Part shown: positions 45,367 to 53,953 of the stretch, one piece after another
Position numbering within the stretch: position 1 is the first letter of the stretch
How the letters are laid out: every line of letters starts with the position of its first letter
NCBI GenBank assembly: GCA_017522065.1
Contig: JAFXAD010000058.1
Span: 1 to 64,000, forward strand
Reading direction: 5' to 3'
Origin: Bacteroidales bacterium
Lineage (GTDB): Bacteria > Bacteroidota > Bacteroidia > Bacteroidales > P3
DNA: 64,000 nucleotides
Translations under genes and position numbers: made by a program
Notes under the pieces: model-generated
Told to the model about the DNA's origin: nothing
Database searches by the model: none
Seen by the model: the letters and a program-made list of their open reading frames with translations, nothing else

Positions 45367-45895
45367 CAAGACGTTCGCAGCCGTTAGAACGGTGCAGGAC
45401 AGCGTGGCGTTAAGTCCGCAAGATGTTCCTTGTCTGCTGAGGTTGGCACATACCAGCGAAGAGAGTGCAAAGAGCGTGACGGCATTATTGGCGGCGAACA
45501 TCTACGCCCTCGACAGATTCTTGCATCTAAAGAACGGTATGACGAACGAAGAGGTGTTTTTCGCGGCTGAGAGCGTCTTGAACGAGTTTGGTGGAGGGTT
45601 GACCTTTGCCGACATTAAAATCGTCTTAGAGGGCGCGAAAATGGGCAAATACGGCATGTTTTACGAGCGACTGAGCGCGCCGCAAGTGATAGAATGGTTC
45701 AGAACGTACTTTGATGAACGTATGCAGGCTGCTGAAAACTACAATCTGAGCCATGATCGGAGACAGTACGGCGTACCGACCTATCGCACCAAGCCGCAGA
45801 GGGAGACAGCAGCAGCCGACGACACGGCATATCGTGAATACATGCAGCGAAAAATCAACGAATTGGCATCAACGCAAAAATTAGCGGAACAATGA
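45275..45895 (+). CDS. Phage protein, DUF6633-like
   Basis: The ATG at 45275 gives 206 residues and overlaps the replication gene by 92 bases; an ATG at 45347 (overlap 20) is an alternative. The mainly helical protein includes LTFGAHSNSDM near the start and KMGKYGMFYERL in the middle. I associate this pattern with small Bacteroidetes phage proteins of the DUF6633 type, without certainty. Next to the initiator, it may help replication (loader-like). Confidence 0.55.
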   Translation: MEKSLKTTTEQGVTLTFGAHSNSDMVPAKIDKTFAAVRTVQDSVALSPQDVPCLLRLAHTSEESAKSVTALLAANIYALDRFLHLKNGMTNEEVFFAAESVLNEFGGGLTFADIKIVLEGAKMGKYGMFYERLSAPQVIEWFRTYFDERMQAAENYNLSHDRRQYGVPTYRTKPQRETAAADDTAYREYMQRKINELASTQKLAEQ

Positions 45896-46410
45896 CTATT
45901 CAGCGATTAGCAATTGAAGACAAAGGCTTTGCAGATTTTGACTTTCGTTGGGTTGATTGCGAGACAGAAGCGGAAGCAGAAGAAGCCGAGATAATGGATA
46001 ACACCTATATGAGGGGCGGAAAATATTTCGGATATTCGACAAACCCGATCAGAGACGCTATTTGCAATTATCTTGAATTACATAATCGACATTTCGACAT
46101 TGATGGCAGATTCCCGAGCCTTACAAACTTCTTGAACGGCGATAGGTACATTTATTTCAATTGCTTGCCTAAAGATACGTGGACTTATAATCAAGTTTAC
46201 GAGGGCGTGGAAAGAAACGAATTTATCGAGAATTTTGAAAATTATCAACAGAGGTTCGAAATGCGATACGAATATATACTTCAACGAGATACGCAATGGC
46301 AAAAATTTTACGATGAAATGGCAAAATCGAGCACACCGATTGAAAGAATAATCAAGGCGTATAAAGCACAAATTAAATTAACTAAAAATCAGCATAGTTA
46401 TGGATACTAA
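45892..46410 (+). CDS. Phage protein, unknown
   Basis: A 172-residue protein, acidic in the first third (EAEAEEAEI), then aromatic-rich (YNQVYEGVERNEFIENFENYQQRFEMRYEY). No family identified. Coupled by ATGA to the previous gene and overlapping the next by 11 bases. Confidence 0.6.
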   Translation: MTIQRLAIEDKGFADFDFRWVDCETEAEAEEAEIMDNTYMRGGKYFGYSTNPIRDAICNYLELHNRHFDIDGRFPSLTNFLNGDRYIYFNCLPKDTWTYNQVYEGVERNEFIENFENYQQRFEMRYEYILQRDTQWQKFYDEMAKSSTPIERIIKAYKAQIKLTKNQHSYGY

Positions 46411-46669
46411 CTATAAACCATGTAACACAAAATCATTGGCGGCTTTCTTGTTTGCGCAAATGGATAAGTTAGCGAAGCGGGAAATAGACACAAACACCGC
46501 AGTAGCGCAGGCAAAATTGGCGAGCCAAATAAATAATCTGTTGGGTTATGAACTAAAGCGAACAATCGTACAAATCAAACTGAAAGAGATTGGTGCAAAC
46601 ATTCAGCAATTGCCCGAACTCCGAGACATTGAGAGTAAGACGTTCGACAATGCTAAAATTGATATGTAA
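46400..46669 (+). CDS. Small phage protein, unknown
   Basis: An 89-residue helical protein (MDKLAKREIDTNTAVAQAKLASQINNLLGYEL). No family recognised. Located two bases before the VRR-NUC gene. Confidence 0.6.
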   Translation: MDTNYKPCNTKSLAAFLFAQMDKLAKREIDTNTAVAQAKLASQINNLLGYELKRTIVQIKLKEIGANIQQLPELRDIESKTFDNAKIDM

Positions 46670-46671
46670 CA

Positions 46672-47022
46672 ATGAGATACAAAGAAGAAAAAACCCAAGT
46701 GGCATGTGTGCGCTGGTTCGGGTTGCAATATCCGGAATACGCACTGCTGCTGCATCATTCCCCGAATGGAGGTTACCGGACAGCCTACGAGGGGAAAGCA
46801 TTCAAGAGCATGGGAACGCGGGCAGGCTTTCCCGACCTCATATTTCTGTTGCCGAGAGGGAAACACCCGTTTCTGTGTGTCGAGTTCAAGACCGACAAAG
46901 GGCGACAGACCGAGAGCCAAAAGGCATACCAGCACGCTGTCGAGAGCGTCGGCGCGGTGTACGCCGTGTGTCGCTCGTTCGACGAGTTCAAAACAACGAT
47001 AGAAAACTATTTACAACAATAA
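46672..47022 (+). CDS. VRR-NUC domain nuclease
   Basis: A 116-residue VRR-NUC protein of the PD-(D/E)XK fold. The core is HHSPNGGYR, GTRAGFPDLIFLLPRG and CVEFKTDKGRQTESQ, with the Asp and Glu-x-Lys catalytic residues and downstream Gln. In phages such enzymes act in Holliday-junction or branch cleavage. Confidence 0.9.
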   Translation: MRYKEEKTQVACVRWFGLQYPEYALLLHHSPNGGYRTAYEGKAFKSMGTRAGFPDLIFLLPRGKHPFLCVEFKTDKGRQTESQKAYQHAVESVGAVYAVCRSFDEFKTTIENYLQQ

Positions 47023-47032
47023 AGGAGCAAAT

Positions 47033-47425
47033 ATGAAAACAGGTATTGAATTAATTATCGAAAATGGTATTAAAAATCACGCTTTAGTTTATTCTTTTAA
47101 CATACAAAGCGAGTTATTCAATCAATTGACGAAAGAACAACAGAAAATGTGGAGAAAGGAAATAGAGCAAGCATGTATTAATGGCGGTAATGCTGGCGTT
47201 GAACTTGCAAGAGATATTCGTTACGACGAACCTCGAGAAGAAATCAACCTTGACAAAGCAGCAGAAGATTATGCTTTTACTAATTGGGAGGATAATGACT
47301 ATCATGAAGATGCAAGCAAGGGAGTACCTTTCGACCCTATTGGCTACACGGAAAAGGTGTTCAAGGCAGGAGCAGAATGGATGTCAAATCAACTCAGACA
47401 AAGAATGAAAGGAGAAGCAAAATGA
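47033..47425 (+). CDS. Phage protein, unknown
   Basis: A 130-residue protein with a clear Shine-Dalgarno AAAGGAG at 47021-47027, five bases before the ATG. It is acidic in the middle and ends with a basic helix (MSNQLRQRMKGEAK). The stop overlaps the next start (ATGA). Confidence 0.65.
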   Translation: MKTGIELIIENGIKNHALVYSFNIQSELFNQLTKEQQKMWRKEIEQACINGGNAGVELARDIRYDEPREEINLDKAAEDYAFTNWEDNDYHEDASKGVPFDPIGYTEKVFKAGAEWMSNQLRQRMKGEAK

Positions 47426-48000
47426 AGAAAATAATGTTTAACGACCGCTGTGGCTTGACCGATGCCGTGCTGGAAGGACACAAGACGATGACGCGGAGGA
47501 TTGCAAGGTTCAACGAAACAGAACGTCCATGCCAAAAGGGGCGCGATAAGTGTTTGTATTGCAAACACTACGACCGTGAAAATGGCTGCGAATGGCTATT
47601 GAATTATAGCCCCTATAAGATTGGCGAGGTGCTTGCGGTGGCGCAGGCATATAAGAGTATTCCAACATTCGATGACCCAAGATTTATATATATCACACCC
47701 AAACATAAGGGTTGGAGCAACAAAATGTTCGTCCGCGCTGACTTAATGCCACACCAAATCTGCATCATTGATATTAAGGTAGAGCGGTTGCAGAACATCA
47801 GCGACGAGGATTGCATGAAAGAGGGTATTGGGTACAACAGTGAGGTAGGATTTGAAAATGGCTGCTACTATTTCAACGATTATGAGGGTTTTAAAACGCC
47901 AAAGAGTGCATTTTGCGCCCTTATTAATCGCATAAGCGGCAAAAGCACTTGGGAGCGCAACCCATACGTTTTCGCCTACACTTTTGAACTGCTAAAATAA
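47422..48000 (+). CDS. ASCH-like domain protein
   Basis: The ATG at 47422 (MKKIMFNDR) is chosen because it overlaps the previous stop. The 192-residue product starts like phage ASCH/PUA-fold proteins (LEGHKTMTRRI), has a Cys-rich stretch (CLYCKHY) and ends with SGKSTWERNPYVFAYTFEL, as in ASCH relatives. It may bind RNA or modified bases. Confidence 0.75.
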   Translation: MKKIMFNDRCGLTDAVLEGHKTMTRRIARFNETERPCQKGRDKCLYCKHYDRENGCEWLLNYSPYKIGEVLAVAQAYKSIPTFDDPRFIYITPKHKGWSNKMFVRADLMPHQICIIDIKVERLQNISDEDCMKEGIGYNSEVGFENGCYYFNDYEGFKTPKSAFCALINRISGKSTWERNPYVFAYTFELLK

Positions 48001-48007
48001 ATAAACC

Positions 48008-48217
48008 ATGCGAAAAAACATTTATATCAGCTACAACGAGCAGTGCGCTATAAGCTACGCGCTGGAATTGATGACCGAGCGGCTGCGCAATATGGAAAAC
48101 ACCTACAAGTCGGAAGTGTTGAAGCGTCATTCGGAGTATATACGAATGAGGACAGCAAGCAATCATTTGTCCGCGCTCGCTAAGCGTTGGAACGGAGGGG
48201 AGGAAACAGACAGATGA
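48008..48217 (+). CDS. Small phage protein, unknown
   Basis: A 69-residue helical basic protein. No family known. Its stop overlaps the next start (ATGA). Confidence 0.55.
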   Translation: MRKNIYISYNEQCAISYALELMTERLRNMENTYKSEVLKRHSEYIRMRTASNHLSALAKRWNGGEETDR

Positions 48218-48534
48218 AAAAAGTAAACAAAGACCCGTTCAGCAACGGGAGCGACCACAGAGCGTTCGAGTTTTACTGCTGCGACAAGTGCGTCAAGTCG
48301 AGCGAGCCGAGAGACGGCGGTATGCGGTATACAAACGCCACAAAGGACAATATGCCGAAGTGCAGCATTCAGCGCGACATCGTTCTGCGTATGTTCTCGA
48401 ATGAGCCAATCAACCAGCGCACAATCGACATCTGTCGAGACTTCATCCTACATGGAACGCTGTGCCCGTTCATGAAGACAGAACGGAAAAAGTACACAAG
48501 AAAAGTCAAAAACCAAACAACGTTAGAGTTATGA
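48214..48534 (+). CDS. Small cysteine-rich phage protein
   Basis: The ATG at 48214 gives 106 residues with CCDKC near residue 22-26, then C49, C73 and C83, suggesting a zinc site. Overlaps both neighbours by four bases. Confidence 0.6.
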   Translation: MKKVNKDPFSNGSDHRAFEFYCCDKCVKSSEPRDGGMRYTNATKDNMPKCSIQRDIVLRMFSNEPINQRTIDICRDFILHGTLCPFMKTERKKYTRKVKNQTTLEL

Positions 48535-48941
48535 GAGAAATACTATACAGAGCCAAAAGCCTATACCGTGGCGAGGGATGGGTATACGGACAGCCCCGTC
48601 ACTATGCATTGGAAAAACGGCGCGAGAAATGGACTATGTTTGACCCCTACACGGGGATAGAGACTGACATCGTAGAAGATACGCTGGGGCAATACACTGG
48701 GCTGACCGATAAGAATGGCAACAAGATTTTCGAGGGGGATATTGTAACGCTTCTGTCTCGCAGTTGGAAAATGTATAATGCCAAAATTACATTCAACAAA
48801 GGAGGTATTTGCGTTTATCTGTTGGATAGGGAGTGCTTAATTCCCGAATTTCCAATAAGAGATTTATCGAAAGACGCTGAAATAACAATCATTGGCAATA
48901 TTCACGACAATCCCGAATTAACGAAAGGAGGTGAAAAATGA
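48531..48941 (+). CDS. YopX family protein
   Basis: A 136-residue protein starting at 48531. The block QYTGLTDKNGNKIFEGDIV (about 61-79) and IIGNIHDNPEL near the end are diagnostic of the phage YopX family, whose function is unknown. The stop overlaps the PAPS-reductase-like start. Confidence 0.9.
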   Translation: MREILYRAKSLYRGEGWVYGQPRHYALEKRREKWTMFDPYTGIETDIVEDTLGQYTGLTDKNGNKIFEGDIVTLLSRSWKMYNAKITFNKGGICVYLLDRECLIPEFPIRDLSKDAEITIIGNIHDNPELTKGGEK

Positions 48942-49832
48942 AGTACAAGACGTTACAAGATAAAATAGCTGATAGTGTTGCGCTAATTCGCAAAGCGGAG
49001 GAGCTGGCATTGGCGTTGAATCCCGAACAAGGATTTCATGTTGGTTTCAGTGGCGGAAAAGATAGTCAAGTGCTTTTGGAACTCGTTAAAATGGCAGGTG
49101 TAAAATATCGAGCAGTGTACAATGTAACGACTAACGACCCTCCCGAAAACGTCTACTTCATCCGCAAACACTACCCAGAAGTCGTGTTTGTTAATAATGG
49201 GGGGGGGCAACTTGTACAAGATGATTGAGCGTAAAGGACTGCCGACAATGCTACATCGTTGGTGCTGTAAGATATTCAAAGAAAATGCTGGTGCAGGGAG
49301 TGTTGTATTGACGGGAGTAAGAGCGGAAGAGAGCCGCAAGCGAGCAGGATATAATGTAGTTGACGTGAGAAGTACAAGGAAAGAGCATCAGCAACGAGCC
49401 GAACCTTATACTATCGAGGGAATAGAAGCTGCACAACATCAGTGTATAAAAGGCAAAGACAAAGTTATGGTGTACCCGATGCTGGAATGGACGACAACCG
49501 ATGTATGGGTGTTTATTGCAAGTCGAAGATTGCCCGTTAATCCTTGCTACGAAATAAGCGGACGTGTCGGCTGTATGTTCTGCCCATTTGCGAAAAAAGA
49601 GCAAATTGAATTTTACGAGCGTCGATACCCGCAGTTCCACCGACTGTTTCTTGATGGTCTGCGCCGTTATATGGAAAAAATAGACAAATACGGTATTACG
49701 TCGGACGAATATTACGCAATTTGGAAGTCGAAGAAAAGTATCAAGGATTATCTACGAGACAAAGCGAATAAAGATGCTGCAAGGCGACAAACAGAGTTGT
49801 TTCAAAACGAAAATTGGATCGCTCGACAATAA
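48938..49832 (+). pseudogene. PAPS-reductase-like (IbrA-like) gene interrupted at a G9 run
   Basis: Two frames make one recognisable protein. The first (48938-49228) has the PP-loop SGGKDS (residues 38-43) and runs into a stop after a run of nine G (49199-49207). The second (in frame from 49188) continues with LYKMIERKGLPT, RWCCKIFK, GVRAEESRKRAG and the Cys-x2-Cys site in GRVGCMFCPF. One G fewer, or a +1 shift, joins them. It has a strong Shine-Dalgarno, AAAGGAGGTGA, at 48924. The family includes IbrA and DndC-like proteins of phages. A real inactivation, a slippage-regulated switch or a sequencing error cannot be told apart here. Confidence 0.85.
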
Positions 49833-49876
49833 ATAATCAACTAAATCGTTTATAACGCAACAAAAAAATTAATCGG

Positions 49877-50116
49877 ATGAACATACTGGCAAAGATAGCA
49901 GCAAGACGCTACGAAGAGCGGAAACAAGTAAGGCGAGCCCTTGCACGGAGCGGCAAATCGCTCGAGGATGCAGTTGCCGAAGCGGAACAATACATGTGCA
50001 ATCGGTACGGAGAGAATTGGCGCACGGGAATGCCGCCTAATTACTCCAGCAGACCACAACGCAAAAGAAAATCATTTATCCAACGAATAAAAGACTTTTT
50101 CAGACATCATGAGTAA
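49877..50116 (+). CDS. Small basic phage protein
   Basis: A 79-residue protein with an arginine-rich helix (ARRYEERKQVRRALARSG). Unknown function; it overlaps the next gene by eight bases. Confidence 0.6.
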   Translation: MNILAKIAARRYEERKQVRRALARSGKSLEDAVAEAEQYMCNRYGENWRTGMPPNYSSRPQRKRKSFIQRIKDFFRHHE

Positions 50117-51431
50117 AGATACAACAAAGACAAAGAAAACGCGGCAGGCGGCGGAAAAAGCGTCAAAAAAGCCTATCGAGGGCGAAAACATAGACTATGC
50201 CGTGACGACGGCGAAGCTGTCAGACCTCATTCCCGACGACAAGAACTTCAACCGTGGCACTGAGTTCGGGCAACACCTCATCGAGAAGTCATTGCGCGAG
50301 AACGGCGCAGGGCGGTCGATATTGCTCGATAAGAACAACCGCATCATTGCAGGAAACAAGACCACAGAGAACGCAGCCACTATCGACATGGACGACGTTA
50401 TCATCGTGGAGACCGACGGAACGAAGCTCGTCGCAGTCAAGCGCACGGATATCGACCTCGACAGCGAGCAGGGGCGTAGAATGGCACTCGCCGACAACGC
50501 CACCAGCGCCGCAAACCTCGAATGGGATGAAGAGCAGCTCAGAGCAATGCAGGCGGAAATGGATAACTTCGATCCGGAAGAGTGGGGCGTAAAATTTGAC
50601 TTGGAAGATAGCGACGTAAGCGAAGACGAAGAGATTGAGCGAAAGAAAAAAGAGTTCGAAGAGCGAATGCAGGCAGGTGAAGATTTGTCCGAAGACGATG
50701 AATACAAAGATTTTTTAGAAAAGTTTAAAAACAAAAAAACAACCGACGACTGCTATACGCCAGAAATCGTATACGATGCTGTTGCTCGTTGGGTAATGGA
50801 CGAATACGGAGTAAACAAAAAGGACTTTGAACGTCCTTTCTACCCTAAGGGCGACTACAAGAAGCATATCTATCCGAAAGGGTGTATAGTGGTAGATAAT
50901 CCGCCTTTTTCTATTCTCGCGGAAATTTTGTCTTTCTATCACGAAAAAAACATAAAGTTCTTTCTGTTTGCGCCGACGCTCACCTTGTTTTCTTCTTCTT
51001 CTTCTTCTTGCGCGATTCCGATAGCGGCAACGGTCGTATACGAGAACGGAGCGAACGTTAATACGTCATTTTTGACTAACCTTGAAGACCCGTCGCTTAG
51101 GTTGCGTTCTGCCCCGTCACTATACAAGGCGGTAACCGAAGCGGTCGAATGTGACCAAAAGCAGAAAAGAAAGGAGTTGCCCAAATACACATATCCCGAT
51201 AACGTCATCACGTCGTCTTTTGTGGCTCGTCTTAGTCGCTACGGGATCGACTTTAGAATCACAAAAAGCGAAAGCTTATCAATATCCAAATTGGATAGCC
51301 AAAAGAAAGCAAAAAAACAAATCTATGGTAAGGGCTATTTAGTCGGAGAAAAGGCAGCAGCTGAAAAGGCAGCAGCTGAAAAGTGGGAATTGTCAGAGAG
51401 GGAAAAGAAAATCATCAAAACACTCAAATAA
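50109..51431 (+). CDS. ParB-like domain fused to phage adenine methyltransferase
   Basis: A 440-residue protein. Residues 25-150 resemble ParB/Srx-fold proteins (LIPDDKNFNRGTEFGQHLIEKSLRENGAGRSI). After an acidic linker (about 150-210), the second half has DNPPFS (from D263), the catalytic motif of N6-adenine methyltransferases, plus FAPTLTLF and a run of six Ser. The C terminus carries duplicated AAAEK. It may modify phage DNA. The ParB-like part next to an IbrA-like gene recalls the IbrA/IbrB pair. Confidence 0.75.
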   Translation: MSKDTTKTKKTRQAAEKASKKPIEGENIDYAVTTAKLSDLIPDDKNFNRGTEFGQHLIEKSLRENGAGRSILLDKNNRIIAGNKTTENAATIDMDDVIIVETDGTKLVAVKRTDIDLDSEQGRRMALADNATSAANLEWDEEQLRAMQAEMDNFDPEEWGVKFDLEDSDVSEDEEIERKKKEFEERMQAGEDLSEDDEYKDFLEKFKNKKTTDDCYTPEIVYDAVARWVMDEYGVNKKDFERPFYPKGDYKKHIYPKGCIVVDNPPFSILAEILSFYHEKNIKFFLFAPTLTLFSSSSSSCAIPIAATVVYENGANVNTSFLTNLEDPSLRLRSAPSLYKAVTEAVECDQKQKRKELPKYTYPDNVITSSFVARLSRYGIDFRITKSESLSISKLDSQKKAKKQIYGKGYLVGEKAAAEKAAAEKWELSEREKKIIKTLK

Positions 51432-51436
51432 ATACT

Positions 51437-51973
51437 ATGAACACGAAAAAAGAACAGAAAACACCGAATAAGCCCGAGCCATTGTACAAGCGTATCAAGG
51501 CGCATATAGGACGACCTCCGAAGTTTGAGACAGCAGGCGACCTATTCGACAAGCTCATTGAGTATTGCGAATATTGCGACGCAAACCCGATAAAGGTAGA
51601 CGTTCGCAGCAAGATGAAGCGCAACAGCAACACGGGCGATTCGTCAGAGCTGGGCAACCAAACTATTAAGCGACCGTACACGCTTGACGGCTTCTGTCTG
51701 TTCGCTGGTATTCTGACCCAGTGGGCGACGTTCAAACGTGACTGTGGACGACGTGCTGACGCAGAAGACTTTTCCATAGTCATTAACGCGTGCGAGCAGG
51801 TTATCAGAGACCAGCAGATAACAGGGGCAATGATTGGAGTGTACAGCGAGCGACTGACCGCACGTCTGAACGGCATAGCCGACAAACAAGAGCTTGATGC
51901 TAAGGTGCGTTCTACAACGGTGGACTTCGACACCTACGTCAGAATGCTAAATGGCGAACATATCGAGCCATAG
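51437..51973 (+). CDS. Terminase small subunit
   Basis: The ATG at 51437 gives 178 residues, with a basic N terminus, helical middle and RPYTLDGFCLFAGIL, like the gp3-type DNA-packaging proteins of this group. It would recognise the packaging site. It sits upstream of a terminator and a new promoter, so it may be in the early transcript. Confidence 0.75.
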   Translation: MNTKKEQKTPNKPEPLYKRIKAHIGRPPKFETAGDLFDKLIEYCEYCDANPIKVDVRSKMKRNSNTGDSSELGNQTIKRPYTLDGFCLFAGILTQWATFKRDCGRRADAEDFSIVINACEQVIRDQQITGAMIGVYSERLTARLNGIADKQELDAKVRSTTVDFDTYVRMLNGEHIEP

Positions 51974-52075
51974 AGCGGTTAATAAGTACGTCACGGCAAT
52001 GTTCAGAATATGTCACTATATTAAAGTTAACTATAAAGTTCACTAATAAGGTTTCCGATTTTTGATTTTTGTTGG

Positions 52076-52108
52076 CTCTCCTGCTATAATGGCAGGGGAG
52101 TTTTTTTT
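52076..52108 (+). terminator. Intrinsic terminator ending the early operon
   Basis: A 9-bp hairpin (CTCTCCTGC / GCAGGGGAG, one G-U pair) at 52076-52100 with eight T residues after it. Confidence 0.85.
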
Positions 52109-52219
52109 ACGGCTTTTTTCGCGCGTAGGGCGGCTTTCTGCATGTGGGTAGAGTAAGTTATCATAGACGGGCAGAAAGCGGCTTAAAATCGAAATTCGCA
52201 AAAAATAATCAACTTTTTC

Positions 52220-52250
52220 ATTGCGGTTTCAACTATTCGGTTTATCTTTG
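52220..52250 (+). promoter_or_regulatory. Late promoter upstream of terL
   Basis: TATCTTTG at 52243-52250 matches TAnnTTTG; ATTG at 52220-52223 could be the -33, with 19 bp between. It lies 42 bp before the large terminase start. Confidence 0.6.
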
Positions 52251-52292
52251 CCAATGAAAAAGACCGCCTAAATTGCACATAATCAAAAGAAA

Positions 52293-53474
52293 ATGAAAAC
52301 GTTAAATCTCCCAAAGGTATATAGCGACTACTTCCTCGACTGCGATCGCAAGCGAGTGCGCCATATATTGTTGCAGGGAGGACGACGCAGCCGTAAGACG
52401 TGGAGCACGTTCGAGAAGCTCTATGCAATGGGCTGTTACATTGGCGGTCTGACGATATTGGTGGCAACCTATCAGTTCCCAACGCTGCAATTGACTATAC
52501 AAGACTTTGAGGAATGCGTAGGTGCAAAGGTCAGCGGCTCGTTACGTCACGGCTACCATGCTATAACCGACGGCAACACGCTGTGGCAGTTCAACCACTT
52601 CGACACTCGCAGCAAGGCACAAGGTACGAAATGCGACATCATGTTCGTCAATGAAGCGTTGCAAATGCCGGAAAGCGTCGTCAAAACGTTGCTCATGGGT
52701 TGCAGGTGGCAGGCATATTATAACTACAATCCGACCGATGCTGGATGGGTGCAGCACCTTGAAAACGCGGCATTGCTGAAGACGACGTTCCGAGATAATC
52801 CATACCTCACGGACGCACAGTTGCAGGAGTTCGAGAATATCAAAGAGCGAGCCATGCGACCGACCGCCAGTCGCTGGGATAAATATCAATATCGCGTATT
52901 CTATCTGGGCGAGTTCGACCAATTTGTCGGCAAGGTGTTCCACAATCTCAGAGCGTGCAGCGTGCATGACTATGAGCAAGTGCCTGCCACGGAGAGTTAC
53001 GGCATTGACTTCGGTTTCGCAACGGACGGCGACCCGACCACGCTTGTAGGGTGCAAGCGGTACGGCAACGACCTCTATTTCCGCGAATACATCTATGAGC
53101 AAGGTCTGACCAGCGACGCGGACTTAGGACACAAGATTATCGCAGCAGGACTTAACTATGCCACGCCTATATGCGCCGATTATGGTGGCATGGGAAAGGG
53201 CAGAATCCACAATCTACGCACAGCGAATAATGGTACATGGACGGGAGAGTTGGCAAAGGGATTCAGCGTCTACAATTGCGTCAAGACGGGCATTCTTGAC
53301 GGACTTTCGCAATTGCTGACGCATGACAACATCTTTATAGTCGAAGGGAGCGACCAAATGAGGATCGAAATGGAGGAATACGCAATCGACGAGAACGGCA
53401 AGCCGAAAGGGGCTGACCATGCCATTGATGCAGCACGATACGCATATAACTACAACATAAGAAACTACGCATGA
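52293..53474 (+). CDS. terL: Terminase large subunit
   Basis: A 393-residue packaging motor. The N-terminal ATPase has the P-loop-like GGRRSRKTW (29-37) and the Walker B-like CDIMFVNEA. The C-terminal nuclease shows YGIDFGFATDGDPT, CADYGGMGKG and KGADHAIDAARYAY, all with acidic residues of the RNase H-like fold. First late gene; the stop overlaps the next start (ATGA). Confidence 0.95.
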   Translation: MKTLNLPKVYSDYFLDCDRKRVRHILLQGGRRSRKTWSTFEKLYAMGCYIGGLTILVATYQFPTLQLTIQDFEECVGAKVSGSLRHGYHAITDGNTLWQFNHFDTRSKAQGTKCDIMFVNEALQMPESVVKTLLMGCRWQAYYNYNPTDAGWVQHLENAALLKTTFRDNPYLTDAQLQEFENIKERAMRPTASRWDKYQYRVFYLGEFDQFVGKVFHNLRACSVHDYEQVPATESYGIDFGFATDGDPTTLVGCKRYGNDLYFREYIYEQGLTSDADLGHKIIAAGLNYATPICADYGGMGKGRIHNLRTANNGTWTGELAKGFSVYNCVKTGILDGLSQLLTHDNIFIVEGSDQMRIEMEEYAIDENGKPKGADHAIDAARYAYNYNIRNYA

Positions 53475-53953
53475 TACTGAACTACAACGATATTATGAAC
53501 ATGGGCTTCCGTATCGGGAGCGACATCAAACAGCCGACCGTCGAGCTTGCTATCGAAACGGCTGAGCTGTATTATGTACAGCCGAGTATCGAGCCGGCTG
53601 AGTTTGTCGAGCTGACGCAGCTGCCTGCTACAAGTGTGTTGCTTGTCGGCGGTCTGTACGTTGACAGCGACGAAAAAAGCCACTTTATTGCAGGACTGAA
53701 AAAAGGCATTGCGCACATTGCCTACGCTGAACTGCTACGGATGAATATCAACGCAACGACCTTTGGCAGTGTTCAGAAAAACGATGAATACAGCACCAAC
53801 GTTGACCCACGCGAGCAAATCAAATATTTTCTGTCTGTCGGCTTGCAGTACGTCCGTGAGGTGTGCGAATTGAGCGGCTACAAGTGGCACGCTCAGACGG
53901 GCGTTAATCGTGAAACCTATTACACAAGAAAGGAGAGAAAAGAATGGCATTAA
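53471..53953 (+). CDS. Putative head-tail connector protein
   Basis: A 160-residue helical protein between terminase and portal. Position and length fit the connector or DUF6712-like proteins of Bacteroidetes phages; no diagnostic motif was found. Overlaps the portal gene by 10 bases. Confidence 0.55.
   Translation: MILNYNDIMNMGFRIGSDIKQPTVELAIETAELYYVQPSIEPAEFVELTQLPATSVLLVGGLYVDSDEKSHFIAGLKKGIAHIAYAELLRMNINATTFGSVQKNDEYSTNVDPREQIKYFLSVGLQYVREVCELSGYKWHAQTGVNRETYYTRKERKEWH

Larger units (their letters stand above)
51974..52292. other. Intergenic region between terminase genes
   Basis: Gene-free 319 bp containing a terminator (52076-52108), a promoter-like element (52243-52250) and possibly the packaging (cos/pac) site, which cannot be recognised from sequence alone. 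Confidence 0.6.
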
